Under the pieces are notes generated by a model. It was not told the DNA's origin, made no database searches, and worked only from the letters and a program-made list of their open reading frames with translations. 64,000 nucleotides of DNA from Acridotheres tristis (Eukaryota; Chordata; Aves; Passeriformes; Sturnidae), in contig CM072895.1 of NCBI GenBank assembly GCA_037013685.1, positions 13,490,463 to 13,554,462 of the forward strand. Direction: 5' to 3'. Positions 13,187-25,200 of the stretch are shown here, piece after piece (the first letter of the stretch is position 1; each line of letters opens with the position of its first letter). The position numbers were made by a program, and so were the translations under genes.

Positions 13187-15990
13187 TTATCTCCCAGGTT
13201 TTGGGGAGAAAGGAACTATCCTATGTATTTTCCAGAGCAGTCTATAGGCTTGCCATGGTTATGTTTGCCTGTCCAGATCTGTAACTTTGAAATGCCCATG
13301 AAGATCTTTCTTAATAAGGATTTCTGTTTATGAGCACCTTAAGCAAAATAAAAAAACCCAAAATAAGACAAACTCAAATGCTGAGTAATTTATGAAATTA
13401 ACTTCTTTGTAGTTAAGATTGTAACAGAATCATATGCCCTGCAGAGGGGTGCCAATAGGAGCCACTATACACAAGTAGTGAAATTCTTACAGTATCTACC
13501 TCACATGCCCATTAGCTGATAGGAATCACTACAGGAGTGATGCCTTGGGGTTCTCCAAGCATAAGGAGTATTAAGAAAATATCCTTGGTAGATTACATTC
13601 AAGCATCTCATTGCTAACAAAATCTGTCATTTTTACTTGTGTTAATTATGACTGAATAAAACATTTTTTTTTTCCTTAAGAAGCTAAATGGAATTCACAG
13701 GTAAATCAAACTTCTGGAATGGCTGTAATATTTATGAGTTAAGAATTGACAATTTAAGAATGTCCTCTAATATCCTTTTTAAAATGAACATTTCAACAAA
13801 CATTCCCAATAATAGAACACATTTGCAAAAAGTAAACACAAAAGGAATAAACAGAGCCAACACCGATTTTCTGGGAGCATACTGTCAGTACTTACCAAAC
13901 AAATGAAGAAACTTACCTATTATCATTATCATTATTATTATAAAAAACATTTATGGAACTTTTCTGAGGTATTCTTCCAGGCCATTTTCTGCAATTTATC
14001 GTGCCAAAATATGGAAACCTGTTGAAAAAAAATGAGGAACTTCTGTTTTGTTTTCTTTGACACCAAATTCTGCACAAATTTAAAACACATTCAATTTTAT
14101 TTATTTTCTTTATTTCGATAGAAGGAATGTGTTAGACAAAGTGGTTATTGATTTTAAATTCTCTCTATGTTTTATGCCTGACAATAATCACGAGTTTACC
14201 TGAGAACTCCTTTTTTTCTGAAGAAAAAATTTAGTGTTGTGTCTGTGTGTTTGTGTGTGTATGAGAGGGAGGATGATAGATTTTGGTTACACAGTGTAAT
14301 CTAACATTGGCGATTCAACCAGGATAAACTCTTATGTGTTCATAGACATCCAAATGAAAAATCTGACTTACTCTAGAGGCAAATTTACTGGGAACACAAA
14401 GAAGGTGGTGTACTTGGACTTTACCTCCCACTTTCCTCCATCTCCTATCATTTCAGCAGTGATGAAAAATGCTTCTGCATATCACAAAGCAATTTTTTCA
14501 TTTTTCTTAAAACCTTCTTAAAGTCTTCCTCCTAAAATGTAGTTCCAATGCCATGGTAGTGCTATAAAACTGTAGGCACATGAGTCAATAATTATGAGAG
14601 ATGTTGGTACCTGTTCTTAGGACACAGCAGCTTGAGTTCATAGTGCTCACAGACATCAGCACCTCCCAGGAGATCCAGATATGTCCTTGCATCTAAATCA
14701 TATAAATTTAGTCCTCTCTAATCTTTTTAGGATAATTCTAATTTTAATTTTTTTTAATTTAAATTCTAAATTTAAAATTTAAATTTAAATTGGTTCTTTT
14801 ACTTTGCTTTGTATATAGCCCTGAACCTTCAAGAAAACCTTCAGAGACTGATTTCTGTTCCTTGTAGGTCAACAATATTCAAGAGCCTTCATTTTCAAGT
14901 GCAAATGTTAAAGAGAAATTTATTCTAAACCCTAGGAGGTTATTGAATAGTACTGAACACAAGAAGTAAAAGAATAAGAGAAATAGTACAGCATTTACAG
15001 TTTAATGAAGTTAAGACTTTCTCTGGAACAAAAGTAATCCCTCAAAGTAGCAGGTTGAGCCTCAATGGCCTAAAAATGGCCAGATTACATCATAATAAAT
15101 CTTGTCTGACCCTTCTTTCCATGGTGCATATAGTGCAGGTCTTCAGAAAAGTTGCTCATAAACCTGAGTTTTCCCCTAGTTCACTCCTCTTGAGAGTTCC
15201 TGATTTCCTTTATTCTTACACTGAATAACCCTGGGCTACTGGGACTCATTAATTTGAGCTCTAACAAAGAATAGCTCAATTGAATCAGTCATAAGTTAAA
15301 TACATGGCACTTTAGGCTTTTTGTGGGTTCATCATCTATGGAGAACACCACATCTCAACTCTGCCTCTTATCTTGGCAATAACACCTGCATTTTAGTACT
15401 CAGGCACAGGCACGGGCAGAACTGGCTCTTCTGTGTTTTCCCAAGACAGGGCAGGAATGTTTCTTGCCCCTATCAGTGCAATTACACCAGCACAGGGTAG
15501 AACACACTTTATTTTTTTTTTCTGAAGCTAAAGCAAAGAACTTTATAATGTGATTCTTAAATCACAGTATGTAGGCTAATTACTGGTATATATTGAAAAC
15601 ACCTTGTTTTATGAATAGAAACTCGATTGCATGGCATGTGACAATTAGGATTCGTGGCCCACCGAGTAAAATGCAAACTAAATAATCCTTTAGTGCAGGA
15701 GCTAGCCAGAGAAAACACAACTGGTTACAGAGAGGATGTCATAAATGTATAAGAAATGAAGTATGCAATCTCAGAATATGGAAAATAAGTATAAGAGAAA
15801 ACCACAAGTAATTTTTTCATATTTCAAGAAGCCAGGTATTTCCTTTTGATGAATTATAAGGTACTGAAAAGATTGACATTAGATTCCTTGGATAATTTCT
15901 TTGCTTATTAATGTAACACTTGGTTTATACTTGAAAAATACGGGTTTTCTGAGTTCTAGTAATAAAAAGGTAAAACTAACTTTAATTTTT
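13187..15990. other. Unique non-coding DNA with small simple repeats
   Basis: No gene is recognised. Minor low-complexity patches include an ATT/ATC patch at about 13918-13943, a TG-rich patch at about 14237-14263, and a palindromic A/T patch at about 14738-14791. Open frames of 61-72 codons have no recognisable features. Confidence 0.55.
14738..14791. repeat. AT-only, self-complementary low-complexity patch
   Basis: The stretch is almost entirely A and T and is built from overlapping AATTTAAATT-like palindromes, with the block ATTTAAATTTAAATT near 14776-14790. It could extrude or melt easily. No transposon ends are recognised at its borders. Confidence 0.8.
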
Positions 15991-16010
15991 TTTACTTTAC
16001 TTTACTTTAC
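15991..16010. repeat. Pentanucleotide microsatellite (TTTAC)4
   Basis: Four perfect TTTAC units follow directly after an eight-base T run. This is a short, low-copy locus. Confidence 0.95.
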
Positions 16011-16264
16011 TAAGGAAAATAGTTTTTAATTATTACAAAAAACGAATAGCTATATTTTTTCATTCATGTAATACACATTTTTACTTCAAACAAAAGAAAA
16101 CTAATTTTCCTCTTTTATTCAAAGATACATTCCACTGTACACAATGGATGCATTCCACTATTTTTCTGAGAATTAACTACTCTAAATCAAGCAGTTAACA
16201 TCGGTAGAGACTGGGAATATTTCCTGTGGGGAGTTATGTCCTCATTCTTGGCAGAACTTTTGCA

Positions 16265-16265
<1 letters not shown>

Positions 16266-16297
<32 letters not shown>
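16266..16297. repeat. Uninterrupted poly-A, 32 bases
   Basis: Thirty-two consecutive A residues lie between TTTTGCAC and GTTTGAGG. It could be a mononucleotide microsatellite or the tail of a retroposed copy. No polyadenylation signal, gene-like body or flanking target-site duplication is evident, so it is called only a repeat. The minus-strand frame with a Phe run comes from this tract. Confidence 0.97.
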
Positions 16298-16301
<4 letters not shown>

Positions 16302-17359
16302 GAGGTTTTTATTTTAAAAGAACCTATATTATAAATTTCCACAGATCCTTTAAGACACTTGTTTAACAAGTATTTTGATAAAGTCGGAGTAACTGACTGT
16401 GCTATTGATTCAGAGAAATCAGCAGTGCTGTTATTAGAGAGAAGGTTTAAGTGTAGCATAGAACTATAACATTGGGTCAGGTTTCAGCCTCTGAGAAGGC
16501 AGTGCCAAACCAGAGATGTGCTGAAGGAAACCGGGGGGCAGCTGCACTGGATGATAAGGTGCATGAAGAGATGAAGTTAGCAGTAAAGAAAAAGGTTCAG
16601 TGATGCAAATAGCTGAGGTGATGATTGAAAGCAAGCCTGAGGAGCAGCTCTGGTCACAGCCAGTCAGTTCAGATACTCCAAGGAACACAATTCTAACACT
16701 CTGGCGATTGCAGGAGAAATCTGCCTCCTGTGGAGCCACGAGTTTTGCAGTGAGGCAATTTAACAACTTGGTAGTCTTCCCAAATCTGCCATTGGCTTGT
16801 ACTACGACTAGTTAACCTAGTGAGACATTTCAATGAGCTAAACAATTAAGCTGGGACCTAAACTGTAATTTTGATGTGGTGAAAGGGAACTGTAATCCTA
16901 TGACTGTGAAACTTCAATCTTAATAACTCTAATATGGACATAATGGCTCTTTTCTTCTTTATTCAAGTTGCAGAAGCAGAAAATTGAAGGAACAGAAGTG
17001 TGTTTTCTTTGGAAAGAACTCATATTGGCATTTATAAATCTGTAATATCAGATTTAGTCTCTATCCTTAGTTTGGCAAGGCTCAACAGAGTAGATTAGCC
17101 CCAGGAAAATGAAAGGCTTAAACTATAATTAATGCATTAAAATCACCTAAAATTAGTCATTGACACACAAGCATGTTTTATAATTTCGTTTGTATATCCA
17201 TGGAAATTAAAGTACACATTTGTTCAGAATGTCTGTTAAAAAACTAGAAACAGCTCATGTTCCATTAAATCCCTAAAAAAAGACATGTATAGAATTAAAT
17301 GATGAATAATTTTGTGCTGCTCTCTGTGCAGACACAGCACCTGTATCACTTCCAGATAA
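16298..17359. other. Unique non-coding DNA
   Basis: No gene or named repeat is recognised. Around 16480-16770 the base composition is more balanced and two frames (100 codons minus, 71 codons plus) overlap on opposite strands. Neither encodes a domain I know. Confidence 0.5.
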
Positions 17360-17860
17360 GGAAAATCACACTGTGTGTGCAATGCTAAGAACATAAGGGC
17401 AATGAAATCTAATAAAACAGTAGTAATGGGGGACTTCAACTGTCAGTGTATAAACTGGTCATATATCATATTGGGACAAGGTTTAGGAAGCAATTTCTTG
17501 ACATTTTAAGCAATTGTTTCTTGGAACAGCTTGTTCTAGAGCCCACAAGGGGAGAGGTTATGGCCCTAAGTAACACACAGAGAGTTATTTCAAGAACCAT
17601 AACTGAGCCACTAAATAATAGTGCCCAAAACACAATTACATTCAGATCCTTGTGGGAGGGACTGTGCAATAACATGACATTAACTTCAGAAAGGATAAAG
17701 TATTAAGTATAGGGAAATGGAAATCACTACAGAAAACTCTGCCAAATGCAGAACCCATGTGCCCCTAAAATAAAAGGCAAGCTAGAAAATTGCAGCCTTG
17801 GAATCTGCAACATGGCAATGACTTACCCACTTTGCCTTAAGGGTCTCTCAAGACACATGG
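17360..17860 (+). mobile_element. Decayed CR1/L3-type LINE, ORF2 endonuclease fragment
   Basis: This is a relic of the reverse-transcriptase-bearing ORF2 of a CR1-clade non-LTR retrotransposon. In the frame starting at 17420 the codons read VVMGDFN followed by INW, the Asp/Asn signature of the apurinic-type endonuclease of CR1 elements. Further on, the nucleotide sequence keeps the expected order of blocks: GGGACAAGG, TTTCTTGACA, TGTTTCTTGGAACAGCTTG, TAGAGCCCACAAGGGGAGAG, then AACTGAGCCACTAAATAATAG. Family members continue into the endonuclease-RT linker here. The frame is broken by stops and indels, so the element is dead. The divergence suggests a copy older than the CR1 end at 230-335. The right boundary is soft: the part after about 17720 matches only loosely. 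Confidence 0.8.
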
Positions 17861-20800
17861 CCATAAGCAAAACTGGGAGTGGGAAGACTTGGTACTATTA
17901 GAACTAAAGCCTCCTCTCCTGCCATGATATCAGAGATGATATTTCTGTAGTGCTGACATAGCTACATCCATTTTTAACTGTGGTGCCTGATTGTTCATAG
18001 ATCTTGGTTCAAAATCTGGAACATCTACTCATTGATTATTCATAATACACATAGACCTGCACAAGTTTAGAGAGCATACATTCTGTTCTATTTTTCTCAT
18101 TAATAAAAAGTGAGATTTTTGGCATCCCTCATGACAGTTTAGCTAAGTATTTGGAGAAATTGTAAAGTTTTGTTATTTATTTCCATGGGACCAAACTTAG
18201 AAGAGTGCAAGATAGTTTTCAGAATCTAATGCAAAATATTTGTAAGGATTTTACTTCAATTTAGTTCTTGCAACCAAGGAACACTCCAACTCAAATATTA
18301 AAGATGTTTCTATGAAATCTGGCATTACATCTGGACATCTTTTTATCACTGGTTATATCTAAAAATAAGAAAATAATGGGAGGATGAGGTCTATATGACG
18401 TGTATTCAGAGTTGTGATTTGTTACTTTTTGATGAAAATAGGACTGCTTGTTTTATGATGGTTAATGCATATCATGTGTTTCTGGTTTTCTATCTCCATC
18501 ACACTTCATTTGCATTCTAAAAACAGAAAAGTTTTTCAACCATTTTATGAGATAACAGAACATGACTAGAATAACAAATACAAGAAATCAGCAGAACTCT
18601 CTTTTTCTTTTTAGATTTTTTCCTAATGATTCCCATGACCCACATTTTCTGTCTTACATTTATGCTGTGTTATTCACTGGTTTCTAATTGCTTACATCCT
18701 TCCCATGGGAGCTCGTAGCCTGGCACCTTCATTTCACTTCCCACTTAGAGGTTTGGTATCCAAATGCTGTACTGATCATTTCATCTTTTTTTATTTTCTC
18801 CTATTCTTTCTCTAACCTATGGCACTTCTAATGAATGTACACTTGAATTAATGAAGTGGCTCTGTAGCAGAAAAGAAGCCACTTCCAAAATACAGCTTTT
18901 ATGGTTTTGTTGCTAAGAATTTTCTTTTGTAATCTCTGTTGTTAACTCAATAAACATTTTAACCACAAACAGTATGACTAAATTCCTACAGTAACTAACA
19001 GGTTACAGATTTTATCCACCTGATATGAAAAATTATTGGTTACTTGCTAGAATCTCAGAGCTCAAAAATATTTCCATCAGCATGATTGTCCTATTCACAG
19101 CTGCTCAAACAGAAAACAAACCTATAAAATGAGATTGTGAATAAACAGTAGAAAAGTCAGATCATTACTCTGCTAATACTTAGGAAAGTTGTTCTCCTGA
19201 ATTTCATCATAATCTAGCTAAGCTGTACCATACTACTTTGGAATGTCTGCAGTATGTGCTATATGAAAAGGAAGAAATACATAACATATCAAATGGTAGA
19301 AAGAGGCAAAGAAAACCATCCATCTATGTCTCAAGGTACAGATTCCTTGACCTCTTGAACACTTCATAACTAGTGGTAGGTCATGTTCATCTGTTGGGAA
19401 TGCTGGAAAACTGCCTCAGCTCCTGTATTAATATTTCCTCCACAGGCTGAGAGGACAGCCAAACTCAGAGCAAGAAAAGATTGCATCAAGTAAGAATGTT
19501 TAATCCTAAATTGAGGTCTTTTTGAGGAACATATTTTCAAACTAATTATTTTTTCCTGGGTCAGAAAAAGCAGGAGACCTCCTGCTGTCTGGACATGAAA
19601 AAGTACTACAAATATGACTCAGAGCAAACAAAAATATACCCTATATATACACATAAAGTCAAAAGCATGATTTTCACATTCATAAATACTGAATTAATGA
19701 CACATCAGATTACCTGTACGTCATACGTTTACAGCTATAAAACACCCTGAAATTGGCCTATTATTCATTTTTATTTGCTACATTTTCTTTAAATTACATA
19801 CAAGGAAATTGGTTGCAATTTTAGCATTGCAAACCCACAGCGTTTGACTGCATACATATTTTCTTCCATATTGCAGTTAGAACATACATCATTTAATAAA
19901 TCAAGTGTATCTATTAGGCTAAAGGTTTAAACATTTGTTTCATGAAAGATCATTAAATATAAAAATCAGGCTTGCATGTGCAGGTCTAGAACACATAAAA
20001 TTAACTTATATATGTTAAAAAAAAGAGTGATGTAAATGCACACAGTACCTTATATAAATAAAACAATCCTAGACAAGGAAAATCATAAAAGGATGTGGTC
20101 TGAGAAAGCAATGAGCATGCAGGCAACCACAGAAGACCTTTGAACAACTCAGCTGATTTTTTAACGTGCAAACTACATGGATAACATTTTTCAGGATCAT
20201 GGCTTCAGATATACAAGAGCTGAATCTACTGAGGTTAATTGAAGTCCCTTTCTTCTACCTACCTCTACAGAAGTATTATGGTGTGTATTTAAGGTGAAAT
20301 GAATGACCAATTCAACAGTAGTTTTCTTGTGTAAAAATGAAGTATATATTCAGTTTTGTAAAAACTGTACAACACAAGTGAGACTTATGGTGCTGCCTGC
20401 AGATAAAGTATCTATGTTTCTTAAAACAACTAAACTTCAAATATTCATGCTTTAAATGTTTACCAGGTGGCTTTAGGAAAACATAGCAGAGGACCAGGAT
20501 GCCCTGTAAGTGAAAGATCAGTGTTTGTATCCTGCCACTCCTGTTTCCTTCCTGTCCCTAGTGGAGTTCAGCCCCATTTATTGTGATTCCTGTTTTTTGA
20601 AAAGATCCACTCTTGCCATAAGAGATCCTAGCAGCAGGTGATGTTGGAGATGGAACAAGGTTGGCAGACTGTCTCTTGCCTACACCCATTGGAATATACT
20701 TTCTTGCTAAATTGGGATTTTAGTCTAGGATTCCCATAGTTTGCTGTAATAGGTGCAGGTGAAACCTAAGTAACCAAACATGTATCTCATTCTCATCATC

Positions 20801-21699
20801 TCAGATCATCTCACACTAATGATGTGATGTGATCTCACACTAATAATGGGCACTAATGTGTTCACATAAATAATGTGCATCTTGTATTGTTAGAAATCAT
20901 TGTGTGCAAATTTTGTAACACAAAAAGTTTTTGCTTTGCTAAGGAATCCTGCTTATTGGAAAAATGATATTGCATGCTGGAGTTTGTTTGCTATTAATAA
21001 CCTGACTTCAGTAGCTCACCATTAAGAAAAGTTCGTATACACTCATATTTACCAAGAGCAATCAGTGGTATCACATTTGAGAGATTAGCAACTAGTGGAT
21101 TAAAGTTTCTGAACCTTAAAAAATTTGCATTATAATTCTATTTTGAACATCTGTGGTGCTACTTAATAGTGATTACACTGAAAAATTGGTGTCAGACTGA
21201 GCAGCCAACTGATTGTACAGTTGTCAGAGTGATGCTGGGAGGGTAAGTTAAAGTATTACTCAAACACTGCACTGAAGACAGCCATATAAATCTTCCTAAA
21301 AATACAACAATATTGTTTTCAGAGCGAGTCTGGACAGTATGCAGTAATAAAATATGAAAATATCCACTGAACAGTAGATAATATGTAAAAATAATGTGCT
21401 TTCCCTAAGCATTTATCCAATAGACTGATGAAAGAGAGGCCTGTGGAAATAAACCAGTGTGTGACAGTGTAATTAAAGAATGTATCATAGTACAAACATA
21501 CTGGGGACATAAATAAGGGTTAAAAAGCTGGCCTTAATTCTGCTGCATAATCATTTAGAAATGAGATTTTGAACTCAACATGTTTTTAACATATTGAAAT
21601 GTATATTCTAAAATGCTGCAAACACATTGCAGAGTATATATAGCTGTAATGACGAATAACGCATGAAATTTTAAAAGCATAACACAGATCTCTTTCTAT
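17861..21699. other. Unique AT-rich non-coding DNA
   Basis: No gene, RNA or element is recognised. A 13-base direct repeat (ATCTCACACTAAT) occurs at 20808-20820 and 20832-20844. Open frames are short and have no recognisable features. Confidence 0.55.
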
Positions 21700-22205
21700 G
21701 TCAAAGCAGGATCAATTCCATCCATGTCACTTCTGGCAGATATTTGTCTAACAGTTTCCTAAAGGCTTTCAGTGATGAGCATTCTCCTCAGGCAATCTAA
21801 TCTAACATTTCCCTCACTATCCTCACTGTTCAAAAATTCTTCCTGATATATAACTTGAATCATCTTTCATGCAATTTAAACTCCTTATTTCTTTTTCTAT
21901 CCATCACAAACATGGACAGCAGCTTGTTCCCTGCCTCTTTGCAGATTTGTATGTATCTGGAGACTGTTATCTTGTCACACTCAGTCTTTCCCTCCTTAGG
22001 TTGAGCAATCCAGTTTGTTAACTAGGTTCTCCAAGGTCATGTTTTATAAACATCTGAAACTTCTTGTTATAATCCTCTGACAAGCTATAATTGGTCTCCA
22101 TTTTTATGAAGTATGGTACATAAGCTGAATTTAATGTTCTAGCTACAGACCACGAGCTGAAGAGTACTGCTCTAGCCAAGAAGAACAAAGGGTTACTTCA
22201 CATGA
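21700..22205 (-). mobile_element. Ancient CR1/L3-type LINE 3' region, reverse orientation
   Basis: Read on the plus strand, the sequence follows the block order of the reverse complement of the conserved 3' region of CR1/L3 LINEs. It begins CAGGATCAATTCC, then GATATTTGTCTAACAG, AGTGATGAGCATTCTCC, CTTCCTGATATATAAC, GCAATTTAAACTCC, GGAGACTGTTATCTTGTC, CTCAGTCTTTCCCTCC, AAGGTCATGTTTT, and finally the degraded equivalent of the segment near the ORF2 stop. About 500 bases are recognisable. Many substitutions and small gaps show great age. It is in opposite orientation to the fragment at 17360-17860, so the two are independent insertions rather than one split element. Confidence 0.75.
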
Positions 22206-25200
22206 AGCATTTAAATAAAGTGTGTCCATAAGAAGTTAAATACCATTTACTAATTTTTAATCTGGCACATAGGTTTAGGGAGGTTAAGTATCAAATTAAA
22301 GATCTTTTTTTTCTGGATGTATGTTTGCCTAATTGCCATATTACATAGTTATAGAGTGAAACACATCACCAGTGATATATTATTCACTTTAGCCACTTCC
22401 TTTCGGTTGTTCAAGAATGGCAGCTACAGTGAATAGACTTATAGTTGTGCTAAAAAGCTTTTGGCTATTGAGCCATGCTAGCTGTCATCTCAAGTGAATC
22501 CTTTCAATCAACATTATAAAATATGTTAGCAAAATCCTCTATGATTAATTCATTGTAATCTATCAAACCTGAAGGAACTATTAGGATGGAAAAGTAATAG
22601 ATTCTTTTTATTATTGTTACCAGAGTCACAGCTGCTTAAAGAAGAATGAAGAAACAACAGGGTAGGTTGCATTCTGTACTACATGAATGTACACTGAAGA
22701 TTTTTCCGTCAGAGTTAATGACAGGCTGACTCAGGTAAGAAGGAATTTGGTTTTAGGAAAATACAGGCAGTATTTATTTGTAAAAATAAATCTGTGCACA
22801 GAATTTCAGGCAAATAAAAAACATATAGTTTCTGAAGCAAAGGAGCTCTAGATGTGCTACAGTACATTGGATAGAAAAAAATTACCAAAAAATTACATGA
22901 CGCCTTCAATAAATATTTACTTTGCTGTTTAATAAATATTGAATAACTCTTAGAAATTACCAGCTACATGACTGAAACAAGATTCCCACCAAAGTAGCTA
23001 GTATTCTTTTGCAGAAAGAGTTTTAGTAAGCTTTTGTGATATATCTTTGTTTTTTCTGAGTGCCTAGGACAAGTATTGGAAAGCACAGATGCAGAGCAGC
23101 TCAGGATCACCAAACTAGAAAATGTGTCTCACCTTTCTTTACTTTTTCCCAAATAATATTTCTGTGACATCAGAGCAGCTGAATTTCCACACTGTCCTGC
23201 TTATTCTTGCTCAGACTCTGAACTGAAGCAGCCCCAGACTGCCTTTCCCTGGCTGCACTGCTCCTGAGGTCAGAGGGCAGCACATCAGTGATCATTCTCA
23301 GTCAGCTGTTTTGGCTGTTGCCTGTGTTGAGCTGAGGATGCCACCATTCCAATCATGCTGTTAGCTTTTTAGGCCAGAGGCTTTCCACAATTAATGTCAG
23401 CTGGTGGCTGGGTTGCATCCAATGCAGGGTTTGTCTCACATCCACCATCTGCACTTGGTGTGCTGGCTGTGGCTGCCAAACGTCAGGGTCCCTCCAGTCT
23501 GTTCTGCTGCTGTGGACACGGCCCCTGCCAGAGCTGCCATTCCAAGGCAGGCACGAGTTATCTGGGAAAGAGAGCTGTGGATTCAGCTTCATGCTCACAC
23601 ATCTCTGTGCCAAACTTTCTACAGGCTTTAGTAAATGTGGCTCTTACTACTCTGTCATAAAATGTTTTGCACATCCAGCCTGTCCAGGGGAAGATGGACC
23701 GATAAGTCTCCAATGATAAGCTTGGATGGGAGATAATGTGATTCACAGTCAATAATGATGGAGACAGCTTCACCTGCTTTCCTGCAGCACGGCTGCATCT
23801 GTACTCTACTATATGTCCTTAGGAATTTTTTCCACAGTTCAAGCCTATGTAACTGAGGTACTCTGATAAAGTTCTTGATAAATAATTCATCTGCTCATGT
23901 ATTCTTTGCACATACCTGCAGTCAAGGGCTTTCATTCCTCCAAAAACACAATAAACTGAAAGACAACCACTTGATATCATCTGCAATCAGCTTATTTTTT
24001 AAAACATTTTAGGCAGGAAGGAAGCAACAGTCCAGATATATTCACATGTACTGAGCATGACATATGGTTTTACTACTATTTTACTAGTTTTGTGTTTATT
24101 TCTCATTACATTCACAATCTCTAAAATATGGTAAATGGATGAATTTACATTAAAATTCTGATTTATATCAGGAGTGCAATTTTTCATATAAATGCCTACT
24201 TTGTTTCCATTTGCTGAGATTTGAGTCATATCGCTGAGTGGTCTTGGAGCTTATGAGCTGGATGCCTTTCAAATGAAAAATAAACCAGAAGCAAAGTTCC
24301 AGGAGCAAACCCAATGCACTCTGGCTGCTAATAGGCTTACAGTTCACTGGAACTGCCAAGAATTGCTATGAAATATCTCCCCTCCCCAAATATAGACATC
24401 TGCACCATCTGTTTTATTCTATAGATCTACTATCATGTTTGAGTATGTCTGACATAGATGGAGCCATTATGAATCATTCAGTCCATTAATAGAAATCAGA
24501 GTTTTTTTAACTTAAACTGCAGTTTATACTTGTGTGTATGGATTTCAGACTGGCTCCCCAAGGCACGACTGCACAGAATTAGTAGGCTCTTCTTTACCAT
24601 ATGATCAAGATGTAATTGGTTTAATTATAAAATCTAGAGTGATTTTGAAAGAATTCATGAATGATTATGTCTCACTCAGTAACACTAAAACAAAATAACA
24701 CAATGATAGAATGCCAGGAAACATTGATAAAAATGATGCCTCTCAAATGAGTGTCTACAAAAGGTACTTAAGCAACCTATTGAAACAGAGTCTGGTTTTA
24801 CTTCAGTTTATGAAACATTTACATTGGATGCACACAAACCTAACTTCACTGTTTCTTATGGTTCTTAAATTATGTTTTGTCACTGGCGTCAGTGAGTTGT
24901 GAAAGATGTTATAAACTATGAGGGAAGACATTTTATGATTTATAATCCTGATCTCACTTGCAAGACTGTTTGCTATCACTGTAACTTAAAATGATGCTTT
25001 AATAGTATTGTTCTTACTCTTCATTGCAACACAAAATCATAAACTGATAATAACAAAATAAACTGAAACATCCATGCATAATCAAAGCATAGAGGAGTTT
25101 AACAATTTCTCCAAATTTCTGCTAAGTAAGGTACTTGAAAATACATCTCTAAAATGTATATTTTACATTGATTACCTGTAAAATGGACCCCATCAATCTT

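Noticed and set aside
17360..22205. One long LINE insertion spanning both LINE-like fragments
   Set aside because: The fragments are in opposite orientations and separated by about 3.8 kb of unrelated sequence, so they are independent insertions.
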